Origin: Anaerolineales bacterium
GTDB taxonomy: Bacteria > Chloroflexota > Anaerolineae > Anaerolineales > Villigracilaceae
Direction: 5' to 3'
Assembly (NCBI GenBank): GCA_014860745.1
Contig: JACZJC010000076.1
Span: 1 to 64,000, forward strand
Length of the DNA: 64,000 nt
The position numbers and the translations under genes were made by a program. Shown here in pieces: positions 25,629 through 32,865 of this stretch. Positions within the stretch are counted from its first letter, which is position 1. The number at the start of each line of letters is the position of its first letter. The notes under the pieces were generated by a model. That model saw only the letters and a list, made by a program, of their open reading frames with translations, was not told where the DNA came from and ran no database searches.

Positions 25629-26291
25629 ATGAAAAAAATTCGCATCCTGCTTGTGGACGACCACGATATTGTCCGCCTCGGCCTAATGACCCTGCTCAAC
25701 GATCAAACGGATATGGAGGTGATCGGTGAGGCCAGCACCGCCGGTGAGGCTGTGAAAGCGGCGGAAAAATTAAACCCGGATGTTGTATTAATGGATATCC
25801 GTCTGCCGGGCGAAGGCGGCATTGAAGCGACAAGGCAGGTTACATCGCAATTTCCAAACATAAAAGTGGTGATGCTTACTTCCTTTGCAGATGATGAATT
25901 GGTGATGCGTGCCATCAATGCGGGAGCGGTTGGGTATGTGCTGAAACAAGTCGGGAATGAAGAGTTGATTCGGGCGATTCAAGCTGCAGCGAGGGGCGAA
26001 GCGGTACTCGATCCCTCCACAACGGCGCGCTTGTTGACACGAGTCCGCGAAGCGGAGCGAAAAGCGGAGGAGGATGCGTTTCGCGATATATCTGACCGCG
26101 AAATGGATGTGCTGCTGCACCTTGCAAAGGGCAGGACGAATGCCGAGATTGGAAGGCTGTTGAATTTGAGTGAGAAGACGGTGGGGAATTATGTGGGCAA
26201 TATGTTCGAGAAATTGCATTTGAATAACCGCATCGAGCTTGCGGCTTATGCGTATGAACATCACTTGTTCGAGAGGATGGGCAGGGAATAA
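25629..26291 (+). CDS. NarL/FixJ-type response regulator
   Basis: 220 residues. The receiver has Asp10-Asp11, the phosphoacceptor Asp56 in LMDIRLPG, a threonine in VVMLTSFAD and a lysine in YVLKQV. The C-terminal LuxR-type helix-turn-helix is seen as REMDVLLHLAKGRTNAEIGRLLNLSEKTVGNYVGNMFEKL. It should be phosphorylated by the kinase encoded immediately upstream. A strong terminator follows. The neighbouring haem-type lipoprotein and MFS genes are conceivable targets, but no binding site could be identified. Confidence 0.93.
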   Translation: MKKIRILLVDDHDIVRLGLMTLLNDQTDMEVIGEASTAGEAVKAAEKLNPDVVLMDIRLPGEGGIEATRQVTSQFPNIKVVMLTSFADDELVMRAINAGAVGYVLKQVGNEELIRAIQAAARGEAVLDPSTTARLLTRVREAERKAEEDAFRDISDREMDVLLHLAKGRTNAEIGRLLNLSEKTVGNYVGNMFEKLHLNNRIELAAYAYEHHLFERMGRE

Positions 26292-26297
26292 TATCGT

Positions 26298-26328
26298 CCC
26301 CCGCAGTCTAAACTGCGGGGGATTTTTT
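26298..26328 (+). terminator. Terminator after the response regulator gene
   Basis: CCCCCGCAGT and ACTGCGGGGG pair around CTAA, followed by ATTTTTTA. Confidence 0.88.
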
Positions 26329-26349
26329 ACTCAATCAAAAGGAGAAGTT

Positions 26350-27507
26350 TTATTGAGGTTTGAAAACGAGGAAGGAAGGCGCGGTTTGTGTTGCATGGCG
26401 CACCTGCGCATTCTCGAAGACTGCCACGCCGAAGTAGTAGGAGGCGGCAAGGTCGGTGAACTGCACATCGAATTCAGAGCCGGTATCGAGCGCGCGGCCA
26501 AATTCAATCGTCCATACGCCATCGGCCCATACCCAGCCGGCAGAGATATTGCCGCGGTCGCCGACAATTTCAGATTTCACAATGCCGGGGATATAGGAAC
26601 CGACAGGCATTGCATCGAGATCTTCCTGGGTCAGCGCCACTTTTTCGCTGTCAAGGATGTAACCGGGCGCGCCAGTCGTCATGTCGATATTGGGGGAGGT
26701 AAAGCCGGGCCTGGTCTTGTCTGGGACGGTCTTGGTAGAATCGGCCGGGTCGGGCATGGTGGCAAAGTTATCTGCATAACCGCCGCCGTCTTTCGGGTCG
26801 CTCTTGCGGCCGGCTTCCTTGGCTGTTTCAGCATTGAACTGTGTCCAGTCAAGATATTGGTCATCAATTTGATTCAGGTTGCGGATCGATTTCCAATGCC
26901 AAATGTCGCCCAGTTGGCCTTCGCCGGGAGTGTATTTATTTCCGTAAGGCTTCAGATCCGGGTTTTCACCGTCATGGCAGGCGGTGTAACAGCCTTTGGT
27001 CTCGAACTTTTCGATGCTGTTGTTGATCGGCCAGATCATCGAGAATTTGTCTTCGTAAACAGTATTGTTATCGCCGCCTTTATCATCCGGGTCTTTAATT
27101 TGCTTCCACGTGCCGTCTTCCTGCTTCTGCCACGGAGAGCGGAACCAGGATTCGGTGGGATCCTCGTAGCTCAAGAGGAAGTACACACTGTCAGCAGTAT
27201 AAACAGACTTAATATTGACCTTGGTCTCGTAACCGCCAAAACCGCCGTCCACATCAACAACGAAATCTTCGGCATCCGCCCAGTAGGCTTCATCAGCAAC
27301 GCCGTCGAGGGTGGGGGCCGCGTCCACAAAACTGGCTACCAGGGCGCCTTTTGGGGCATCCCACATTGGCGCAGGGGCCTCAGTGGGGGCGGGCGGTTCG
27401 GTTGCAACTAGTGGCGCTTCCGTTGCCACCGGAGCTGGCGTGCCGCAAGCTGAAAGGATCAGCGAGGCCAGCACGATCAGGGAGAAAACGTACATAATTT
27501 TTTTCAT
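26350..27507 (-). CDS. Lipoprotein with an ethylbenzene-dehydrogenase-type haem-binding domain
   Basis: 385 residues from ATG 27507, chosen because GAGGAG lies 7 bases upstream; the frame runs on to 27588. The signal peptide ends in a lipobox, LILSAC, with Cys21 as the lipidated residue, then a Pro/Ala/Glu-rich linker. APTLDGVADEAYWADAEDF, VYFLLSYEDPTESW and WTIEFGRALDTG fit the DOMON-like gamma-subunit (EB_dh) fold, which holds haem b. KGCYTACHDG (Cys173, Cys177, His178) is a CxxxCH motif, one residue longer than the usual haem c CxxCH. It is probably an extracellular electron carrier or redox sensor. Confidence 0.75.
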   Translation of the reverse strand: MKKIMYVFSLIVLASLILSACGTPAPVATEAPLVATEPPAPTEAPAPMWDAPKGALVASFVDAAPTLDGVADEAYWADAEDFVVDVDGGFGGYETKVNIKSVYTADSVYFLLSYEDPTESWFRSPWQKQEDGTWKQIKDPDDKGGDNNTVYEDKFSMIWPINNSIEKFETKGCYTACHDGENPDLKPYGNKYTPGEGQLGDIWHWKSIRNLNQIDDQYLDWTQFNAETAKEAGRKSDPKDGGGYADNFATMPDPADSTKTVPDKTRPGFTSPNIDMTTGAPGYILDSEKVALTQEDLDAMPVGSYIPGIVKSEIVGDRGNISAGWVWADGVWTIEFGRALDTGSEFDVQFTDLAASYYFGVAVFENAQVRHATQTAPSFLVFKPQ

Positions 27508-27685
27508 GGTGAACTCCTCATTAATATTTTTGGAACGGTAGTTTTTCAAAATATCTTTTCTTTCATTGATAAGTTTATGTATCTTCATGGTTGGGGGGTA
27601 GAGGCATCCTCCCCTAATTCGATAGGGGAGTTTATGCAGTTTTTTGATTTCATCGCCACAGGTGATTTTTCCAGGATTTCAGGTC

Positions 27686-27691
27686 TATAAT
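27686..27691 (+). promoter_or_regulatory. -10 box for a leaderless start
   Basis: TATAAT, then six bases (TCGCAC), then ATG at 27698, which begins the MFS gene. Confidence 0.65.
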
Positions 27692-27697
27692 TCGCAC

Positions 27698-28918
27698 ATG
27701 ACCCATCGGAAAGACATAACCCTGCTCTTCACAACCCGCATCATCCGCCTGTTTTGTTACGGATTTCTCTCGGTGATTCTCGTGCTGTATCTCGCGGAGA
27801 CGGGGCTCACCGAAAAACAGATCGGCCTGCTCTTTACCCTCACCCTTGCAGGCGATGCTGGCATTTCACTCTGGCTCACCACCCATGCCGATGGATTCGG
27901 GCGCAAACGCACATTATTGATCGGAGCACTGCTGATGCTGGGCGCGGGCATCATTTTCATTCTCACCAACAACATCATCATCCTCATGGCCGCCGCCATC
28001 ATCGGTGTCATCAGCCCCAGCGGCAATGAGATCGGCCCCTTCCTTTCCGTGGAGCAGGCAGGACTCACACAGCTTGTCTCAAACGAATCGCGCACAAACA
28101 CCTTCGCATGGTACAACCTCGTCGGCTCGTTCTCCACGGCAAGCGGCGCGCTGGCCGGCGGCTGGCTGGCGCAGCTCTTGCAGTCCAACAGCTTGAGCGC
28201 ACTGGAAGCATACCGTTCCATTTTGATGGGTTATGCAGCCGGAGGCCTGCTGCTGGCGATCTTGTTCCTGGCCGTTTCCCCCGCCATCGAAGTCACAAAC
28301 TCCAAACCGGAAGTCGACGTCAAAAAGATGTTCGGCCTGCATCGTTCGCAAAAGGTGGTCGTCAAACTCAGCATGTTGTTCGCGCTGGACGCCTTCGCAG
28401 GCGGCCTGATCGTGCAAAGCATGATCGCGTATTGGTTCCATGTAAAATTCGGGGTTGAGTCGGGAGTGCTTGGCAGCATCTTCTTCTTTGCCAATGTGCT
28501 TGCGGGCATCTCCGCTCTGCTTGCGGTGAAAATTGCGGAAAAAATCGGCCTGATCAATACGATGGTCTTCACCCACATCCCATCCAACATCCTGTTGATG
28601 CTCGTGCCGTTGATGCCGTCCCTGCCCCTCGCCATCGGACTTCTGCTCCTGCGCTTCAGCATCTCCCAAATGGACGTGCCCACGCGTCAATCCTACACGA
28701 TGGCTGTTGTGGCTCCAGACGAACGGTCCGCCGCTGCGGGAGTCACCGCCATTGCACGCTCTGTCGGCGCGGCTGTTTCCCCCTCGCTGACAGGTATCTT
28801 CTTCAGCATCCCCGTTTTATTCAGCGTGCCTTTTTTCCTCGCAGGTGGATTGAAGATAATTTACGACCTCTTACTTTTCAGGGAATTCCGTTCCGTCAGA
28901 CCGCCGGAAGAAAAATAA
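27698..28918 (+). CDS. MFS transporter
   Basis: 406 residues from ATG 27698; longer in-frame starts lie upstream of the -10 box and cannot be used. Twelve membrane helices can be placed. The loop between helices 2 and 3 reads THADGFGRKRTLLIG, the major facilitator signature, and VPTRQSYTMAVVAPDERSAAAGVT precedes helix 11. The protein resembles the drug-efflux or uncharacterised MFS_1 type. The substrate is unknown. The neighbouring lipoprotein gene is divergent, and a cupin gene follows 18 bases after the stop. Confidence 0.82.
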   Translation: MTHRKDITLLFTTRIIRLFCYGFLSVILVLYLAETGLTEKQIGLLFTLTLAGDAGISLWLTTHADGFGRKRTLLIGALLMLGAGIIFILTNNIIILMAAAIIGVISPSGNEIGPFLSVEQAGLTQLVSNESRTNTFAWYNLVGSFSTASGALAGGWLAQLLQSNSLSALEAYRSILMGYAAGGLLLAILFLAVSPAIEVTNSKPEVDVKKMFGLHRSQKVVVKLSMLFALDAFAGGLIVQSMIAYWFHVKFGVESGVLGSIFFFANVLAGISALLAVKIAEKIGLINTMVFTHIPSNILLMLVPLMPSLPLAIGLLLLRFSISQMDVPTRQSYTMAVVAPDERSAAAGVTAIARSVGAAVSPSLTGIFFSIPVLFSVPFFLAGGLKIIYDLLLFREFRSVRPPEEK

Positions 28919-28936
28919 ATAATAATCGGAGAAACC

Positions 28937-29260
28937 ATGTCCACTGCACCAAAATCACAAGTTATGCTTCTCGCTGAAATGGTTGACTATCAGGAAGGTT
29001 CGGTCGTCAGCCGCCAGATCACCAAGGCCGAGGCCGGCAATGTTACATTGTTCGCCTTCGACAAGGAACAAGGCCTAAGCGAACACACCGCTCCATACGA
29101 TGCGCTCGTTCACATCCTTGAAGGCGAAGCGGAGGTGACCATTTCCGGCCAGCCGTTTCGGTTGAAGATGGGCGATGCGATCATCATGCCGGCAAATGAG
29201 CCCCATGCTTTGAAGGCGATCCAAAAATTCAAGATGCTGTTGACGATGATCCGCGCGTAA
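28937..29260 (+). CDS. Small single-cupin protein
   Basis: 107 residues, the normal size for a one-domain cupin. EHTAPYDALVHILEGEAEVTISGQ and GDAIIMPANEPHALKAI are the two cupin motifs, with a possible metal site formed by His and Glu of the first and His of the second. CGGAGAAACC precedes the ATG. It is probably cotranscribed with the MFS gene. No specific enzymatic role can be assigned. Confidence 0.8.
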   Translation: MSTAPKSQVMLLAEMVDYQEGSVVSRQITKAEAGNVTLFAFDKEQGLSEHTAPYDALVHILEGEAEVTISGQPFRLKMGDAIIMPANEPHALKAIQKFKMLLTMIRA

Positions 29261-29271
29261 AGCAGGGAACC

Positions 29272-29319
29272 GTACCGCGAGATTTATCTCGCAGGGGAAC
29301 GACATGAATGTCGCCGTAC
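29272..29319. repeat. Double-hairpin intergenic palindrome between convergent genes
   Basis: Outer GTAC ends enclose GCGAGAT-ATCTCGC and CGACAT-ATGTCG hairpins. It lies in the 61-base gap between the cupin gene and surE and may end transcription from both sides, although no T-run follows. Confidence 0.55.
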
Positions 29320-29321
29320 TT

Positions 29322-30131
29322 TTATTTCCGCAAATATCTCTCAAACTCATTCAGATCCACCCGTGCGGTCATGTCCAGGTTGATGGGTGTGACCGCCACC
29401 ATTTTTTTCTTCCGCAAAACGAACACATCTGTATTTTCCTGTTCGTTTTCCATGTTATTTTCTAGTCTATACCCGATCGAGCCGGGCACATCCCAGGATT
29501 CCCGATTGGCGGCGACCGGTTCATAATATCGGTGGCGGGAAAGCCTGGCCATCTGCCACCCGGTTTCCGGCGTGGCATGCCGCGGCACTTCCACTTTCAG
29601 CAAGTCCACGCCCTCGAATGATTCCTTTTCCAAAATCAGTCCGGCAAAGTAGGCGGTAAAATACCCTGCCACTTTGAAATCCACTTCATCCGAATGGGTA
29701 AGGTGATGATGTGTATCCGTTTCCAGCGAGACCGCCAAAGCCGGGTAACCGAGAGAAGCGGCTTCCATGGCCGCGCCCACGGTGCCGGAGATGGTAATTC
29801 CCAAACCCACATTTTCTCCGTAATTGATTCCAGACACGATGAGATCCGGCTTGTGCGGGACGATCTCCAAAATACCGTGCAGGACGGCCTGAGCCGGGGA
29901 ACCGCCCACCGCATACACGCTCCATTCCTGACCGTTGACCTGCACCTGTTCCTTGCGAATGATCCCATCTGACGTGCTGGGCAGGCTGCGTCCCATACCG
30001 GTGGATTGTTCACGCGGCGCAACGACGGTCACATAGCCGATCTTCGAGAGTTCGCTTGCCGCCGCCCACAAGCCGGGCGAGCGAATGCCGTCATCGTTTG
30101 TTAAAAGGATGTGTGGTTTTTTCTTTTTCAT
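29322..30131 (-). CDS. surE: 5'/3'-nucleotidase SurE
   Basis: 269 residues from ATG 30131; the longer frame to 30227 overlaps tRNA-Arg and is rejected. ILLTNDDGIRSPGL (Asp13-Asp14 bind the metal), VAPREQSTGMG, SGINYGENVG and SGTVGAAMEA are the SurE signature. The enzyme removes phosphate from nucleoside 5'- and 3'-monophosphates. On the minus strand TATAAT ends nine bases before the ATG, which leaves a leader of only two or three bases. Confidence 0.93.
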   Translation of the reverse strand: MKKKKPHILLTNDDGIRSPGLWAAASELSKIGYVTVVAPREQSTGMGRSLPSTSDGIIRKEQVQVNGQEWSVYAVGGSPAQAVLHGILEIVPHKPDLIVSGINYGENVGLGITISGTVGAAMEAASLGYPALAVSLETDTHHHLTHSDEVDFKVAGYFTAYFAGLILEKESFEGVDLLKVEVPRHATPETGWQMARLSRHRYYEPVAANRESWDVPGSIGYRLENNMENEQENTDVFVLRKKKMVAVTPINLDMTARVDLNEFERYLRK

Positions 30132-30182
30132 AAGGATTCCATTATAAACAAAAAGAAGCGGAGGGTTCCGCTTCTTTTGTAG

Positions 30183-30259
30183 TGGTGCTCTCGGCAGGAC
30201 TCGAACCTGCGACCTATTGCTCCGCAAGCAAGCGCTCTAATCCACTGAGCTACGAGAGC
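30183..30259 (-). tRNA. tRNA-Arg(GCG)
   Basis: Minus-strand cloverleaf with acceptor GCTCTCG/CGAGAGC, D-arm GCTC/GAGC, anticodon loop TTGCGGA giving GCG, and T-arm GCAGG-TTCGAGT-CCTGC. CCA is encoded at 30183-30185. The first anticodon-stem pair is a C-U mismatch. GCG is unusual; most bacteria read CGU/CGC/CGA with an A34 tRNA converted to inosine. Confidence 0.8.
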
Positions 30260-30277
30260 ATTGATTAGGCGGGTGGT

Positions 30278-30306
30278 ATTTTACTTGAATGCAGGGTGAA
30301 GGTCAA
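30278..30306 (-). promoter_or_regulatory. Promoter of tRNA-Arg
   Basis: On the minus strand TTGACC (30306-30301), 17 bases, then TAAAAT (30283-30278), about 18 bases before the tRNA. Confidence 0.6.
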
Positions 30307-30311
30307 GGTGC

Positions 30312-30340
30312 TTGACTGAGATGGGGCATCACAGTAAAAT
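30312..30340 (+). promoter_or_regulatory. Promoter of tRNA-Gly
   Basis: TTGACT (30312-30317), 17 bases, then TAAAAT (30335-30340), nine bases before the tRNA 5' end. Only five bases separate its -35 from that of the divergent tRNA-Arg promoter. Confidence 0.6.
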
Positions 30341-30349
30341 CAGGCTCTC

Positions 30350-30421
30350 GCGGGAGTCGCCAAGTGGTAAGGCATCAGCCTTCCAAGCTGATATTCGTGG
30401 GTTCGAATCCCATCTCCCGCT
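30350..30421 (+). tRNA. tRNA-Gly(UCC)
   Basis: Acceptor GCGGGAG/CTCCCGC, anticodon loop CTTCCAA giving UCC, T-arm GTGGG-TTCGAAT-CCCAT, discriminator U. CCA is not encoded. Confidence 0.92.
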
Positions 30422-30424
30422 CTG

Positions 30425-30492
30425 TTCAGCGGTTAGCAATTAGCGTTTAGCAAAATTTTGGATAAAACGCTGACTGCTAATCGCTACTTGCT
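30425..30492. repeat. Low-complexity GGTTAGCAATTAGC-type phrase
   Basis: Near-repeats of TTAGC (AGCGGTTAGCAATTAGCGTTTAGC) are followed by their rough inverse (AACGCTGACTGCTAATCGCTA), filling the gap between tRNA-Gly and tRNA-Ile. Confidence 0.5.
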
Positions 30493-30496
30493 ATCA

Positions 30497-30569
30497 GGGC
30501 CCGTGGCGCAGTGGTTAGCGCAGGCGACTCATAATCGCTTGGTCGCAGGTTCGAATCCTGCCGGGCCCA
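30497..30569 (+). tRNA. tRNA-Ile2(CAU), lysidine type
   Basis: Acceptor GGGCCCG/CGGGCCC, anticodon loop CTCATAA giving CAU, T-arm GCAGG-TTCGAAT-CCTGC, discriminator A; CCA is not encoded. The anticodon arm AGGCGACTCATAATCGCTT closely resembles E. coli tRNA-Ile2 and differs from elongator and initiator tRNA-Met, so C34 is expected to be converted to lysidine by TilS. Elongator Met remains the alternative. Confidence 0.8.
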
Positions 30570-30571
30570 CA

Positions 30572-30731
30572 ATTTGATCTGCACGCCCCATCGAGGGATA
30601 ATCCGAATCCTGCCGGGCCTACACCTTTTGGTCTCACGCCCCATCGAGGGATAATCCGAATTCTGCAGGGCCCACACATTTTGGTCTCACGCCCCATCGA
30701 GGGATAATCCGAATTCTGCAGGGCCCACACG
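30572..30731 (+). repeat. 53-bp tandem array derived from the tRNA-Ile2 3' end
   Basis: The word CACGCCCCATCGAGGG starts at 30582, 30635 and 30688, an exact 53-bp period. Each unit contains a CCCATCGAGGG hairpin followed by a copy of the tRNA T-loop and acceptor 3' half (CGAATCCTGCCGGGCC or a variant with TTCTGCAGGGCC). The design matches the tRNA-Ser array at 4401-4640. Confidence 0.88.
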
Positions 30732-30738
30732 TTTGCGG

Positions 30739-30769
30739 AAAAAATACCCGTCAGAAGCGGGTATTTTTT
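30739..30769 (+). terminator. Terminator of the tRNA-Gly/tRNA-Ile transcript
   Basis: AAAAAATACCCG and CGGGTATTTTTT form a hairpin with a T-run right after the tandem array, so the array is transcribed with the tRNA. Confidence 0.85.
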
Positions 30770-30808
30770 ATTTGGTGAATCAACTGTCCCGTTGGAATGA
30801 GGCGAGGG

Positions 30809-31516
30809 TTATGGGGTGCAGGTAACAGGGAAGGTCACTTGTTCCACTTGTTCATTGGGGGTGAGAATCAGTAGTTTTGCCCAATAATCTCCGGGGGCAT
30901 TGATCTGATAGTATTCATTGATCACCTGCGTGCCGGCCTCCTCAAAGATCATCGCACCTTCGTTCGATGAAACCCCGGTGCTGAGTTCCCATTTCCAGGT
31001 TAATAAAGTGGGGCCGCTGGCGGTGATCTGCGCTTCGAAAAAGACCGTCTGGGGGAATTGATCGCAGGCGACTACGATGCGGTTCGGTTCCACGCGCAAG
31101 TCGACTTTAGTGATGGTGACGAAAGGCGGCTGCGCCACTGACAGTTGGCTGGCGTCTCCTTGCGCTTCCGTAACTTCCGCAGAAACCCAGCAGTGACCGC
31201 CGGGGTTGCCGGGATCCTTCACATACCACCAGGTGGAGGCGTCATTACGGCCGACTGCCCGGACTATTTGACCCTGACGAAGTTCGTTGACAAGCTGATA
31301 GTCTGTGCCGGGTCCCAACCGGCAGTTGACCAGTTCGCCAGTTACACGTACCGTCAGTGTTGTAGGCGTTGAAGTTGGAGGAACGGAGGTTGCAATGGGA
31401 AGGATTGGTATGTTTGTCGATGTTGGGATGATGGTTGGCAATGATTCGATCGTGGAACGGCTGCATGCCGCCAGCAGGATAGAAACAAGGCCTGTGAGAA
31501 GGACGTAGCGCTTCAT
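30809..31516 (-). CDS. SH3b-domain lipoprotein
   Basis: 235 residues. The signal peptide ends in LLAAC with Cys18 as the lipidation site, followed by a Ser/Thr/Pro linker. Residues about 53-115 (VNCRLGPGTDYQLVNELRQGQIVRAVGRN to WWYVKDP) are a bacterial SH3 domain, which usually binds cell-wall or surface ligands. The rest is a beta-sandwich-like region seen in other Chloroflexota surface lipoproteins. AAGGAGG lies 6 bases before the ATG. It is monocistronic. Confidence 0.75.
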   Translation of the reverse strand: MKRYVLLTGLVSILLAACSRSTIESLPTIIPTSTNIPILPIATSVPPTSTPTTLTVRVTGELVNCRLGPGTDYQLVNELRQGQIVRAVGRNDASTWWYVKDPGNPGGHCWVSAEVTEAQGDASQLSVAQPPFVTITKVDLRVEPNRIVVACDQFPQTVFFEAQITASGPTLLTWKWELSTGVSSNEGAMIFEEAGTQVINEYYQINAPGDYWAKLLILTPNEQVEQVTFPVTCTP

Positions 31517-31707
31517 AAGTTCCTCCTTTTATCGATGAATATCATACTTCATCAGCGCTTTTCAAGAAAGACGACCCGGCAGAATTACCTGTGTGCTTAT
31601 TTACCTGTAACAGTGAATGGAACGAGTTGTTGCGGTCTTTTGAGTATTTTGGGGGCAATTGGTACCTAAGGGTGATATAAAACTGTCCATTTCAAAATGA
31701 CGGAGCC

Positions 31708-32283
31708 ATGGTTGATTTCGTTTATGAAAAAGCATATACTGATGATGTGGAATTCTTCAGGGATATTGCCAGTATTGCCCAGTCTATAACCACCATATTA
31801 GCTATCGTTGTGAGTGGTTTTTGGGGGTATTGGGTCTTTGTGAAAAACCGCCAGCAGTATCCAAGGGCAAATTTGTCCCAATCGATCACCCATCGTAAAA
31901 TCGATGGGCGGAATAGATTACTGCATGTGATCGTTATCGTGCAGAATGTCGGCGAGATCCTGCTTTGCCTCCGAACGGCGGAAACCCGCGTTCAAAAGGT
32001 GCTTCCATTGCCAAAACCGGTGGCGAAGACACTCCGTAAAGGAGACAATCCTGTTTTGAAAGGGGAGACCGAGATCAATGCCTGGCCTTTGCTGGGATGC
32101 CATGAAACAGGTTTTCAGGAGAATCTTTTTGAGATCGAACCCGGGGAAACCCAAGAGCTCCATCATGATTTTGTCATTCCGAGCGGAGTCAAGACCATTC
32201 TCGTTTATAGCTACCTGAAAAATATCAAGAAGCGAAACCGTGAGATCGGGTGGAATACAACCACCTATTATGACATCACTTAA
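31708..32283 (+). CDS. Membrane-anchored hypothetical protein
   Basis: 191 residues with one membrane helix (about 27-45, ITTILAIVVSGFWGYWVFV) near the N-terminus and a large, probably cytosolic, domain rich in beta strands (LLHVIVIVQNVGEILL, FEIEPGETQELHHDFVIP). The pattern recalls small single-pass proteins annotated as hypothetical; no family was recognised. GGAG lies upstream of the ATG. The DUF4332 gene starts 14 bases after its stop, suggesting one operon. Confidence 0.55.
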   Translation: MVDFVYEKAYTDDVEFFRDIASIAQSITTILAIVVSGFWGYWVFVKNRQQYPRANLSQSITHRKIDGRNRLLHVIVIVQNVGEILLCLRTAETRVQKVLPLPKPVAKTLRKGDNPVLKGETEINAWPLLGCHETGFQENLFEIEPGETQELHHDFVIPSGVKTILVYSYLKNIKKRNREIGWNTTTYYDIT

Positions 32284-32297
32284 AAAAAGGAGATTTT

Positions 32298-32753
32298 ATG
32301 CCACAGTCGACAAAACAAAGTCCTCCGAAACCGCCCCCAACCGGCGGAGGCGTCAGTATCAAAGCCATCGAGGGGATTGGCAATGTGTATGCGGCTAAAA
32401 TTCGCAAAGCCGGGGTGCGAACCACTTCAACCCTTTTGCAAAAAGGAAGCACGCCTAAAGACCGCAGATCGCTTGCAAAAGCTACCGGTATAACCTCCAA
32501 GTTGATCCTTGAATGGGTTAACCGCGCAGACATGTTCCGGGTGAAAGGCATCGGCACACAGTACTCGGATCTGCTCGAAGCCGCGGGGGTGGATACGGTC
32601 GTCGAGCTTTCAAAACGCAAGCCCGAGGCATTGTTCACATCCCTTGCAAGAGCGAATGCGCAGAAAAACCTGGTCAACCAGCTGCCGGGGTTAAGCCAGG
32701 TGGAAGCCTGGGTGAAACATGCCAAGTCGTTGAAGCGGGTGGTGAAATACTAA
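32298..32753 (+). CDS. DUF4332 (helix-hairpin-helix) protein
   Basis: 151 residues. After a proline-rich start, IKAIEGIGNVYAAKIRKAGVRTTSTLL and FRVKGIGTQYSDLLEAAGVDTVVEL are two helix-hairpin-helix units, and LSQVEAWVKHAKSLKRVVKY is the conserved end of DUF4332 proteins. The domain resembles DNA-binding HhH folds and is found alone or in envelope-linked proteins. AAGGAG lies 6 bases before the ATG. The gene ends at a strong terminator. Confidence 0.8.
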   Translation: MPQSTKQSPPKPPPTGGGVSIKAIEGIGNVYAAKIRKAGVRTTSTLLQKGSTPKDRRSLAKATGITSKLILEWVNRADMFRVKGIGTQYSDLLEAAGVDTVVELSKRKPEALFTSLARANAQKNLVNQLPGLSQVEAWVKHAKSLKRVVKY

Positions 32754-32756
32754 AAT

Positions 32757-32791
32757 AAAAACTTCCGATACCAAAAGTATCGGAAGTTTTT
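32757..32791 (+). terminator. Terminator after the DUF4332 gene
   Basis: ACTTCCGATAC and GTATCGGAAGT pair around CAAAA, flanked by A and T runs, so it could act in both directions. Confidence 0.9.
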
Positions 32792-32865
32792 AATGCCATT
32801 GGAAATTAAGAGCCGCTTTCCAGCCGGCCTGGTTGAGTTGTCTTAATCGCACGGCGTTCAGCAGT

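Noticed and set aside
27644-27697. Upstream start for the MFS gene
   Set aside because: The codons lie upstream of or across the TATAAT at 27686-27691, while ATG 27698 fits the leaderless pattern and the first membrane helix.
30477-30730. Minus-strand frames giving WARQDSNLRPSDYE-type sequences
   Set aside because: This is the well-known spurious translation of tRNA T-arm sequence, here repeated because of the tandem array.
30572-30731. Possible CRISPR array
   Set aside because: Units are direct 53-bp repeats without unique spacers, each carries a tRNA 3' end, and no cas genes are near. The 88-bp array at 4401 is rejected for the same reasons.
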